Source: an uncultured Acetatifactor sp. (lineage in GTDB: Bacteria; Bacillota; Clostridia; Lachnospirales; Lachnospiraceae). Taken from it: 5,709 nucleotides of DNA. Positions within the stretch are counted from its first letter, which is position 1. Every line of letters starts with the position of its first letter. The translations under genes and the position numbers were made by a program. The notes below the pieces were generated by a model, which saw only the letters and a program-made list of their open reading frames with translations, did no database searches and had not been told where the DNA came from. Shown in pieces: positions 1 to 5,638 of this stretch. The stretch spans positions 1 through 5,709 of the forward strand of contig NZ_CAJUCP010000109.1 in assembly GCF_910585425.1 (NCBI RefSeq). The letters run 5' to 3'.

Positions 1-363
1 CATGAACAGGAACATGAAGAAATTGCGGGGCATGAAATCCTTTCTGGAAAGCGGGTATGCCGCGCAAATCGTCATGACCAGATTGACAAAAGTGCCCACC
101 ACCGTATAAAAAATCGTATTCCGATAGCCCGTCCATATCATTTTATATTTCATCAGCTCTTCATAGGCCATCAGCGTAAAATCCTTCGGAACCAGAAGCA
201 CGTTCCCGTTCCATACCTCGTTTGGATTGCTCACGGATGCGATTACCACGAACCATAACGGCCAGACGAAGATAATCAGCAGAAAAATCATGACCGCCAC
301 ATTGACGCTGTCGAATATTTTGTCGGAATAGGAACGTTTTACATGCATTGTTTTATCTCTCAT
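1..363 (-). CDS. Carbohydrate ABC transporter permease, LplC/YtcP type (3' end missing)
   Basis: Second inner-membrane subunit of the sugar importer encoded here. Reading leftward the frame is open from ATG 363 to the window edge and gives 121 residues, about 40% of the usual 290-300. The sequence shows the family pattern: a short basic cytoplasmic start (RSYSDKIFD, about residues 10-18), a first membrane segment at about 22-43, the VWNGNVLLVPKDFTL stretch at 50-64 (compare the family's 'G-x-v-x-l-P-x-gfTl'), then the GYRNTIFYTVVGT segment at 79-91 and AYPLSRKDF at 102-110. Later membrane spans and the EAA loop lie outside the window. ATG 363 is preferred over the in-frame ATG 369 because AGGAGGG at 371-377 sits 7 nt from the former and only 1 nt from the latter. 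It follows the LplB-type gene by 13 nt and should share its mRNA. The family call is firm; the substrate is unknown. Confidence 0.93.
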   Translation of the reverse strand, partial: MRDKTMHVKRSYSDKIFDSVNVAVMIFLLIIFVWPLWFVVIASVSNPNEVWNGNVLLVPKDFTLMAYEELMKYKMIWTGYRNTIFYTVVGTFVNLVMTICAAYPLSRKDFMPRNFFMFLFM

Positions 364-370
364 TCTCATT

Positions 371-379
371 CCCTCCTCA
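371..379 (-). promoter_or_regulatory. Ribosome binding site joined to the upstream stop codon
   Basis: Read on the minus strand, the TGA stop of the LplB-type permease (379-377) shares its A with AGGAGGG (377-371), which is 7 nt before ATG 363 of the LplC-type permease. This arrangement fixes the start of the second permease. It also suggests translational coupling, which would help make the two permease subunits in equal amounts. The coupling is an inference; the overlap is seen directly. Confidence 0.8.
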
Positions 380-1342
380 GAACAGGCTCTCATCAGCCAG
401 CTTTTTGCTCAGCTGGTTGGCAGTGACAATCAATATGACATTGATGACTGAGTTGAACAGCCCCACAGCCGTGGAATATCCGTAATCACTGTTAATCAGG
501 CCTACTTCATACACATACGTGGAGATGACTGAGGCTGCGCTTTTGTTCAGTGTGTTCTGCAGCAGAAAGACCTTCTCAAATCCCACGCTCATCAGAGATC
601 CCATCTGCAGAATCAGCAGCATGACGATAGTGGGCTTGATGGACGGAAGATCTACATGGAGAATCCGCTGGAATTTGCTCGCCCCATCCACGATAGCCGC
701 CTCATGGAGCTGCATGTCCACCCCGGAAAGCGCCGATATGTAGATGATGGAGCTCCAGCCCATTCCCTGCCACACGCCAGACCAGACATAGATGGACTTG
801 AACCACCCCGGCTTCGACAGAGCGTCCACAGGCTCCAGGCCCAGGAGCCCTCGCACTATGTTGAAAATACCCGAATCTGTGCCCATGAAGATTGTTATCA
901 TGCCACACATAACCACAGTGGAAATAAAGTAAGGGGCATAAGAAACCATTTGAACCGTCTTTTTCAGGTACTTGTTTTTCACATAATTGAGCATCAGGGC
1001 AAATATGATTGGAATGGGAAATCCTGCCAGGATAGCATAAACGCTGATTCCCAGCGTGTTCATCAGCAAAAGCCTAAAATTATAGGCGCTGAAGAAACGC
1101 TTGAAATGTTCGAAGCCCACCCACGGGCTTCCGAGGATACCCTCTTTCACGCGGTAATTTTTGAACGCAAGCTGTATGCCATACATGGGCGCGTAAGCGA
1201 ATACCGCATAATACGCCACTACAGGAAGAATCATCACATAAAGGATCCAATTCTTCTGCATGTTCTTCCATAGCCTTACCAGAAAGCTTCCGGCTGGACC
1301 CTGATTTATAAGCTCTTTTTCGCGCTTCGTCTTTCCCGCCAT
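377..1342 (-). CDS. Carbohydrate ABC transporter permease, LplB type
   Basis: Membrane subunit that pairs with the LplC-type permease to form the channel of a sugar ABC importer. The protein has 321 residues, near the family norm. A basic cytoplasmic start is followed by about six membrane segments, roughly at 32-54, 91-118, 132-154, 185-207, 238-258 and 290-310. Family marks include APMYGIQLAFKNY at 51-63, and the coupling loop EAAIVDG at 214-220 followed by LP at 232-233, which is the EAA motif that docks on the ATPase. ATG 1342 is chosen because AAAGGAG at 1349-1355 lies 6 nt upstream. An in-frame ATG at 1390 would add 16 residues, but it lies inside a stem-loop arm with GGAGGG touching the codon, so it is unlikely. 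The gene lies 86 nt after the binding-protein gene and 13 nt before the next permease. Resemblance to B. subtilis LplB and YteP is from family knowledge; the transported sugar is not known. Confidence 0.95.
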   Translation of the reverse strand: MAGKTKREKELINQGPAGSFLVRLWKNMQKNWILYVMILPVVAYYAVFAYAPMYGIQLAFKNYRVKEGILGSPWVGFEHFKRFFSAYNFRLLLMNTLGISVYAILAGFPIPIIFALMLNYVKNKYLKKTVQMVSYAPYFISTVVMCGMITIFMGTDSGIFNIVRGLLGLEPVDALSKPGWFKSIYVWSGVWQGMGWSSIIYISALSGVDMQLHEAAIVDGASKFQRILHVDLPSIKPTIVMLLILQMGSLMSVGFEKVFLLQNTLNKSAASVISTYVYEVGLINSDYGYSTAVGLFNSVINVILIVTANQLSKKLADESLF

Positions 1343-1368
1343 AAGACTCTCCTTTCTTATCCGAAAAT

Positions 1369-1396
1369 GGAGGGATGGGAAAACCCTCATCCCTCC
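1369..1396 (-). terminator. Intercistronic stem-loop, possible leaky terminator or mRNA-stabilising hairpin
   Basis: Minus-strand RNA would form a perfect 9-bp stem (GGAGGGAUG at 1396-1388 with CAUCCCUCC at 1377-1369) around a 10-nt loop. Only a short U run (AUUUUC) follows, so full termination is doubtful. It lies between the binding-protein stop (1429) and the ribosome site of the LplB-type gene. Hairpins at this place in sugar importer operons commonly reduce downstream transcription or protect the upstream mRNA, so that binding protein exceeds permease. The stem is seen directly; its role is inferred. Confidence 0.6.
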
Positions 1397-1428
1397 GCAT
1401 GCTTATCCCTCTATACGGCTTCCGCGCT

Positions 1429-3096
1429 TCACTTGACCGCTGCCTCATAGGTCTTCTGGTAGATTTCGGCCAGTTTCGAGGCCCCCATGGTCTCCATGGT
1501 CGCAAGATAATTGTCCCAGCTGGACTCCAGCTCCAGTTCCCCGATGCAGACCTGAGCCATATACTGGTCTATATACTCGTCGATGTCCGTCTTATACACG
1601 GCGATTTCCGCATTGTCCTCCTCGGAATATGCCATCATCGGAAGGGGAACCTTTCCCAGCGCTGCTATCCTCTGACGCTCATTGTTCAGATAGACCTCAT
1701 CCGCATCCACCTCCGGAGACATCTCAAACCAGAAATCGGGCTGTATGGAAGGATGGTTCTGCATTCCCTGGATGGTAGCGCTGGAGCGCACGGTCGCAAT
1801 GTCGTCGCCATGGCCGTTTCCGGTTATCCATTCCCACTTTCCGTCCTCCGCCACCTGATAAGTCTCACCCTCTACGCCCATCCAGGTAAGAATGCCACCT
1901 TCCTCCCCGTAGAAATAATCGGCCCAGGCTAACAGCACCTCCGGATGTTCACAGGCATCGGTGACTGCCAGGGCTCCCGGATTGATACCTGTGATGATAG
2001 GGTAGATTCCCTCATAAAATGGAGTCAGGGCCGCATAATCGTCATCATTGTCCCGCCCTACAATCAGGAATGCCCCCATGTTCCAGAAAGAGCCGTACAC
2101 ATCTCCTGCCTGCCCCGTGGCGGCCTGCTGCTCCTCCGTCTGGGTGAAGGAGCTCTTCTCCAGAAGTCCTTCCTGATACAGCTTCGCCATATAGGCCACA
2201 TACTCCTTAAAGATATCCGATGTGGGGATATAGACCAGCTCACCGTCGATTACGCCTGTCTTGGTCTTCCTGTCAAAGCCGAAATCATAATATTGCAGCA
2301 GCCTGTAATAATCTCCTCCATACAGGCTGTACGGGATTTCGTCATCGGGGTCTCCATTGCCATTTGCATCCTGCTCCTTGAAGGCCTTCAGCACCTGATA
2401 GAGCTCCTCAAGGCTGGTTGGCTCTTCCAGATTCAGGTTTTCCAGCCACTTTTTGTTCAGCCAGTACAGGCCGCTCTCACCCCGGGCGGAAATCCCCGGA
2501 AGGGAATAAATGTGGCCGTCAGGGGAGGTCAAGTACTGCCATCCGTCCAGTTCGTCCAGCTTAGCTGTCAGGTTCGGCATATATGCATGAATCAGATCCT
2601 CCAGAGCAATCAGGATTCCCTGTCCGCCGTATTTTGTCAGATCCGCCAGCTCTATTCCTGATTTAAAGAGCATGTCCGGATACTCCCCGGAGGCAAGCAT
2701 CAGATTCCGCTTCTCCGTCAGGTCGGCAGACAGTACATTATCAAATGTAATATTGATATTCGCCCTGGACATGGCCTCCTGCATCGCCAGCGTATCCGGC
2801 AAGGCATAGGACTGGTTCATGCCGGAGAAGGATGTGAACTCCATCTTCTCCGCAAGCGGGAAGGTGACTGCCTCTGCCAGGCCTCCCTCCTGTCCGCCGT
2901 TCTCCCCGGTGCTGCCCGCCCCGGATTCTACTGCTTCCTTTTCAACCGATTCTACTGCTTCCGCGGATGAGGATTGGTTCCGGCTGTCCTGGCTATCTTT
3001 TTCGGAAGCCGCATCCGGCTCAGAGCCACACCCGGCCATCATGGATACAACCATGGCTGCCGTCAACAATAATGCTGTTGCTTTCCTGTCTTTCAT
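1429..3096 (-). CDS. Extracellular sugar-binding lipoprotein of an ABC importer, LplA/YtcQ type
   Basis: Captures the sugar outside the membrane and delivers it to the permease pair. The protein has 555 residues, typical of the large LplA-type binding proteins. Residues 1-22 form a lipoprotein signal peptide (basic MKDRK, hydrophobic core, MAGC lipobox), with Cys23 the likely lipidated residue. Residues 24-75 are a low-complexity Ser/Glu/Gly tether that contains EAVES twice. The folded domain starts near 80. Family marks are NLMLASGEYPDML at 131-143, a YSLPG strand at 197-201, an acidic loop DANGNGDPDDE at 243-253 that resembles a calcium-binding loop, and the C-terminal YQKTYEAAVK. AAAGGAG lies 8 nt before ATG 3096. 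It is the first gene of the operon, with its promoter at 3170-3198. The family is clear, but the ligand is not; related proteins bind plant or host glycan oligosaccharides. Confidence 0.95.
   Translation of the reverse strand: MKDRKATALLLTAAMVVSMMAGCGSEPDAASEKDSQDSRNQSSSAEAVESVEKEAVESGAGSTGENGGQEGGLAEAVTFPLAEKMEFTSFSGMNQSYALPDTLAMQEAMSRANINITFDNVLSADLTEKRNLMLASGEYPDMLFKSGIELADLTKYGGQGILIALEDLIHAYMPNLTAKLDELDGWQYLTSPDGHIYSLPGISARGESGLYWLNKKWLENLNLEEPTSLEELYQVLKAFKEQDANGNGDPDDEIPYSLYGGDYYRLLQYYDFGFDRKTKTGVIDGELVYIPTSDIFKEYVAYMAKLYQEGLLEKSSFTQTEEQQAATGQAGDVYGSFWNMGAFLIVGRDNDDDYAALTPFYEGIYPIITGINPGALAVTDACEHPEVLLAWADYFYGEEGGILTWMGVEGETYQVAEDGKWEWITGNGHGDDIATVRSSATIQGMQNHPSIQPDFWFEMSPEVDADEVYLNNERQRIAALGKVPLPMMAYSEEDNAEIAVYKTDIDEYIDQYMAQVCIGELELESSWDNYLATMETMGASKLAEIYQKTYEAAVK
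2924..2962. repeat. 15-bp direct repeat inside the lipoprotein tether
   Basis: GATTCTACTGCTTCC occurs on the plus strand at 2924-2938 and again at 2948-2962, exactly 24 bp (8 codons) apart. It encodes EAVES at residues 54-58 and 46-50 of the binding protein. An in-frame duplication in the disordered linker is the simplest explanation. It would change linker length without touching the folded domain. Confidence 0.7.
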
Positions 3097-3137
3097 AATC
3101 GTCTCTCCTTTGCCATATTAGATTTTCAGATTCCCCA

Positions 3138-3149
3138 AGAGGCGCCTCT
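3138..3149. promoter_or_regulatory. 12-bp perfect palindrome in the leader of the importer operon
   Basis: AGAGGCGCCTCT reads the same on both strands. It lies about 15-26 nt downstream of the predicted start of the minus-strand transcript and about 42 nt before the binding-protein ATG. A repressor dimer bound here would block early elongation. As RNA it could only form a 4-bp stem with a GCGC loop, so a protein site seems likelier than a hairpin. The palindrome is seen directly; the function is a guess. Confidence 0.4.
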
Positions 3150-3169
3150 CCTATCAAATCTTGTTGTAA

Positions 3170-3198
3170 ATTGTAAAATCCCATGCCCGGCGAATCAA
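3170..3198 (-). promoter_or_regulatory. Predicted sigma-A promoter of the sugar importer operon
   Basis: On the minus strand, TTGATT (3198-3193, four of six matches to the -35 consensus) and TACAAT (3175-3170, five of six) are separated by exactly 17 nt. The predicted start is near 3163, giving a leader of about 67 nt before ATG 3096. The imperfect -35 box fits a promoter that needs an activator. This is a pattern match with no experimental support. Confidence 0.6.
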
Positions 3199-3209
3199 GG
3201 CACATAATT

Positions 3210-3225
3210 TTTCACACCCCTTTCA
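3210..3225 (-). promoter_or_regulatory. Phased TGAAA direct repeat, candidate activator site
   Basis: On the minus strand TGAAA occurs at 3225-3221 and again at 3214-3210, so the copies start 11 bp apart, about one helical turn. They lie 12 bp upstream of the predicted -35 box, near -47 to -62. AraC-family proteins insert two HTH motifs into successive major grooves and often bind direct half-sites just upstream of the -35 box. Assignment to the adjacent regulator is an inference. Confidence 0.35.
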
Positions 3226-3299
3226 AAAGCTGCGACATGCCCTCTATAGGCCATCCGGCGGGCATCTCCCTTTTCCACCGCCTAAAATCCAAAAATATT

Positions 3300-3353
3300 T
3301 ATCAAATTATTGCGCCATCCTAATATTGTCCCGTTTCTTGCAAAACTATCAAA
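3300..3353 (+). repeat. TATCAAA words near the regulator promoter
   Basis: TATCAAA occurs at 3300-3306 and 3347-3353, and a third copy is at 3152-3158, all in the same orientation. The 3347 copy lies within the spacer of the regulator promoter, and the 3152 copy lies just downstream of the predicted start of the importer transcript. Positions suit an operator for autoregulation, but the region is AT-rich and chance is possible. Confidence 0.25.
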
Positions 3354-3366
3354 ATCATTATATAAT
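3338..3366 (+). promoter_or_regulatory. Predicted sigma-A promoter of the AraC-type sensor gene
   Basis: TTGCAA (3338-3343) and a perfect TATAAT (3361-3366) are separated by 17 nt. AT-rich sequence upstream (about 3283-3310) could act as an UP element. Transcription should begin near 3372, giving a leader of about 30 nt. This rules out the ATG at 3372 as a useful start and supports ATG 3402. Confidence 0.8.
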
Positions 3367-3401
3367 AAGACATGTCCGGGAGGCGCTCCAGGGAGGTTTT
3401 T

Positions 3402-5621
3402 ATGAAAAAGATAAGTACATCTCAATTACGCCATTCGCATCATACCCTGATGCATTATTTTCTGTCCTATTTTTTGCTTCTGAGCTTCCTTTTGATAAGC
3501 TTTTTCCTCATCGTGCATGTCCAGTTGTCAAAGACCTATCTTGCCATGCTCAGCCAGAGGGCAGAGCAGCAGCTGAACCATGTCAAGGACCAGTTTGCCG
3601 GCGGCCTCTCATCAATAGACCAGACCAACAGTTCGCTCGTCAGCAATATCAACCTCATCATGCTGCATTACACCAACGATTCCTGGCTTCAGTACCTGGC
3701 CGTCCGGGAGATAAAATCTTACGCCACGGCAAACGACCTGGTAGAATGCATCGTATATTACGATAAGCTGAACGATGAAATCTATACCTCCGGTAAGCAT
3801 GTGCTGTATGAGGACGGTGTCTTCTCGATTTTCAACAACGGAAAATCCGTGGCCTTCTGCCCTGATACGTATGAGGACTCCATAACCAACCAGTTGATCC
3901 ACATCGAAAGCAGTGAGACATCCTGCCTGCTATACTACCCATACAGCAATCCGGGCAGCAACTATGTCATCTTCTATATCATCAACGAAATAAACGTCCA
4001 GAACATGCTCAAGGGCATCGTCTCGGATGAAATCCTTTCCACTGCCCTTGTAGGTCCGGACGGGCGCACTGCCATTGGCGTCAACCAGAATCTCCTGGCC
4101 CCGCATCTCTCCCCGGGGAAAAACCTGGACAAAGTACGGCAATTGGATTCCCAGACCTCTCTGCAGACCTGCTCCGGCCTGTACAGCGGCTTTGGCATGG
4201 CCGCGCTGATATCCAATAAGGCCCTCATGGATCAGATAGGCAAGGTTTTCTCACGCACCTATCTGGTCCTGTGTCTTATCGGTGCCACCGGCATGCTGAT
4301 TGTCCTGTTCGCCATGCGCAAGACCTATCTCCCCCTCCGCCGCCTGGCCCAGAAAATCGTGGAGGACCTTGATCCGGAGCAGGGCTATCTCGAGCAACTG
4401 GATGTGGCCTTTTCCGCCGCTGCTTCGGAAAACCGAAATCTGCAGGAGAAAATAGAAAAGTACAGGCTTTCCATGCAGAAATCCATTCTGGACTCCATCA
4501 TTGCGGACGGACATTCCTCCAGACAGGAGACCCTGGACAATGTGGATTCCTTTTTCACCATGGAGCCTGACAACCTCCTCTTCGCCCTGCGCATGCGAAA
4601 CGCTGCCCGCGACCAGGCCAGGACAGATTCCCCCTTCCCTCTGCCGGTGCAGGAGATTGCCGGATTCTTCCGGGAAGCCCTGCCGGGAAAAGATTCCTGT
4701 CTTGTGCTGGAGCACGATGACGACAGCGCCATATTCCTCTTGAGCTATCCCGGACCGGAGGAGAATAAGGAGGAGTCGATCCTCACCTTGCTGGAGAATT
4801 ATTATGAGGAGGAAGAATATCTCTCGGCTCTGAGCAACGGGGCTTCCTCGCCAATGGACATTCCCTCCCTCTATGAAAATGCGCTCTATGCCAGCAGAGA
4901 ATGGAGCCACAAGCCGGTGGTGGCTTTCCGCGCCATGCCCCCCGGCTCGCCGTCACGCCCGTCCCTTACGTATCCCTACGACAGCCTGGAACAGCTGGCA
5001 CAGGCGCTGAAGAAACAGGATTTCCCGGAGGCCCACAGTCAGATTCAAGAGCTCTTCGCACTCATCGACAGCTCCCCCGCCGGGAAGAATACGCTTCCCG
5101 ACTTCTTTGTCCGCTGTGTCCTGATCGATATCCTCACGGCGCTCATAAACGCCATGAACCAGAAGAACATCAAGTTCAGGGAGTACCGTGATATCTATTT
5201 TGAAGCCCTGTATTTCTGCCGCAGCTATCCTTATCCTGAGAAAAAGGCCGAAATCCAGGCGCATATAAAACAGCTCCTGACCTTGTTTCAGTCAGAAGCT
5301 GAGAGCCAGTTCATAAACGCCGCGCAGATCCAGCAGCTGGTGGAGGAATGCTACACCTCCACAGAGTTCTCCATCTCCTATCTCGCGGATATCTTCCATG
5401 TGAGCATCACCTACATGAGCTTTCTGTTCAAGAAAGAGATGGGCGAGAACTTTTCCGATTATGTATGGGCGCTGCGCCTGGAGAAGGCGAAGAAGCTCCT
5501 CCTCACCACGGACATGCCCATAGACGACATCAGCCTGGCCGTAGGATACCTGAACGCCTCCAGCTTCCGCAGGAAGTTCAAGCAGACCACGGGGATGACG
5601 CCATCGCAGATGCGGGGATGA
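3402..5621 (+). CDS. Membrane-bound AraC-family transcriptional regulator with an extracellular sensor (YtdP-like)
   Basis: One-component sensor-regulator of 739 residues. Order: basic cytoplasmic start; membrane segment about 19-40; extracytoplasmic domain about 43-283, probably Cache-like by architecture; second membrane segment about 287-305; then RKTYLPLRRLAQ and a short juxtamembrane helix; a likely coiled coil at about 343-359; a poorly conserved cytoplasmic domain at about 360-510; a helical link; and a C-terminal AraC domain at about 638-739. The first HTH is at 658-681 (ISYLADIFHVS, then FKKEMG) and the second at 707-738 (IDDISLAVGY, then FRRKFKQTTGMTPSQMR), both matching the family signature. 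ATG 3402 is chosen for AGGGAGG 5 nt upstream and for the promoter position. Divergence from the importer operon suggests that it controls that operon, as inferred for B. subtilis ytdP beside ytcQ-ytcP. The ligand, and activation versus repression, are not shown. Confidence 0.93.
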   Translation: MKKISTSQLRHSHHTLMHYFLSYFLLLSFLLISFFLIVHVQLSKTYLAMLSQRAEQQLNHVKDQFAGGLSSIDQTNSSLVSNINLIMLHYTNDSWLQYLAVREIKSYATANDLVECIVYYDKLNDEIYTSGKHVLYEDGVFSIFNNGKSVAFCPDTYEDSITNQLIHIESSETSCLLYYPYSNPGSNYVIFYIINEINVQNMLKGIVSDEILSTALVGPDGRTAIGVNQNLLAPHLSPGKNLDKVRQLDSQTSLQTCSGLYSGFGMAALISNKALMDQIGKVFSRTYLVLCLIGATGMLIVLFAMRKTYLPLRRLAQKIVEDLDPEQGYLEQLDVAFSAAASENRNLQEKIEKYRLSMQKSILDSIIADGHSSRQETLDNVDSFFTMEPDNLLFALRMRNAARDQARTDSPFPLPVQEIAGFFREALPGKDSCLVLEHDDDSAIFLLSYPGPEENKEESILTLLENYYEEEEYLSALSNGASSPMDIPSLYENALYASREWSHKPVVAFRAMPPGSPSRPSLTYPYDSLEQLAQALKKQDFPEAHSQIQELFALIDSSPAGKNTLPDFFVRCVLIDILTALINAMNQKNIKFREYRDIYFEALYFCRSYPYPEKKAEIQAHIKQLLTLFQSEAESQFINAAQIQQLVEECYTSTEFSISYLADIFHVSITYMSFLFKKEMGENFSDYVWALRLEKAKKLLLTTDMPIDDISLAVGYLNASSFRRKFKQTTGMTPSQMRG

Positions 5622-5638
5622 AGTCTCAGGACGCGCCA

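Larger units (their letters stand above)
3097..3401. other. Divergent intergenic regulatory region
   Basis: This 305-bp stretch separates the start codons of the binding-protein gene (minus) and the AraC-type sensor gene (plus). I see no gene in it. It holds one promoter-like pair per direction (3170-3198 minus; 3338-3366 plus), a phased TGAAA pair upstream of the minus promoter, a 12-bp palindrome in the minus-strand leader, and an AT-rich block (about 3283-3366) around the plus promoter. The middle (about 3228-3282) is GC-richer and shows only weak inverted ATGCCC/GGGCAT words. No riboswitch or T-box fold was recognised. Confidence 0.85.

Noticed and set aside
1343..1390. ATG at 1390 as start of the LplB-type permease
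   Set aside because: GGAGGG touches the codon with no spacing, the site is inside a strong stem-loop, and the extra 16 residues do not look like the family N-terminus. ATG 1342 has a well-placed AAAGGAG.
1945..2661. Long plus-strand open frame antisense to the binding-protein gene, with similar ones near 656-1273 and 1375-1932
   Set aside because: They lie wholly opposite well-recognised genes, show no family pattern and have no ribosome site that I can see. They follow from the codon use of the true genes.
3237..3265. ATGCCC / GGGCAT inverted repeat as a hairpin or operator
   Set aside because: Only 6 bp with a 17-nt spacer, and upstream of both predicted transcripts. Too weak to list as a feature.
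3323..3345. Catabolite-responsive (cre) site around the CG at 3332-3333
   Set aside because: On the minus strand it matches the conserved cre positions with at least three mismatches, including the leading TG and the closing C, so CcpA binding is not supported.
3323..3355. Second minus-strand promoter (TTGATA with a CAATAT-like -10)
   Set aside because: The -10 box matches only three of six positions at an 18-nt spacing. The pair at 3170-3198 is clearly better and nearer the gene.
3372..3401. ATG at 3372 as start of the AraC-type regulator
   Set aside because: It lies at the predicted transcript start, has no ribosome site, and adds only ten non-hydrophobic residues. ATG 3402 has AGGGAGG 5 nt upstream.
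3097..3401. Riboswitch or small peptide gene in the divergent region
   Set aside because: No conserved riboswitch core, no paired terminator/antiterminator, and no short frame with a convincing ribosome site was seen.
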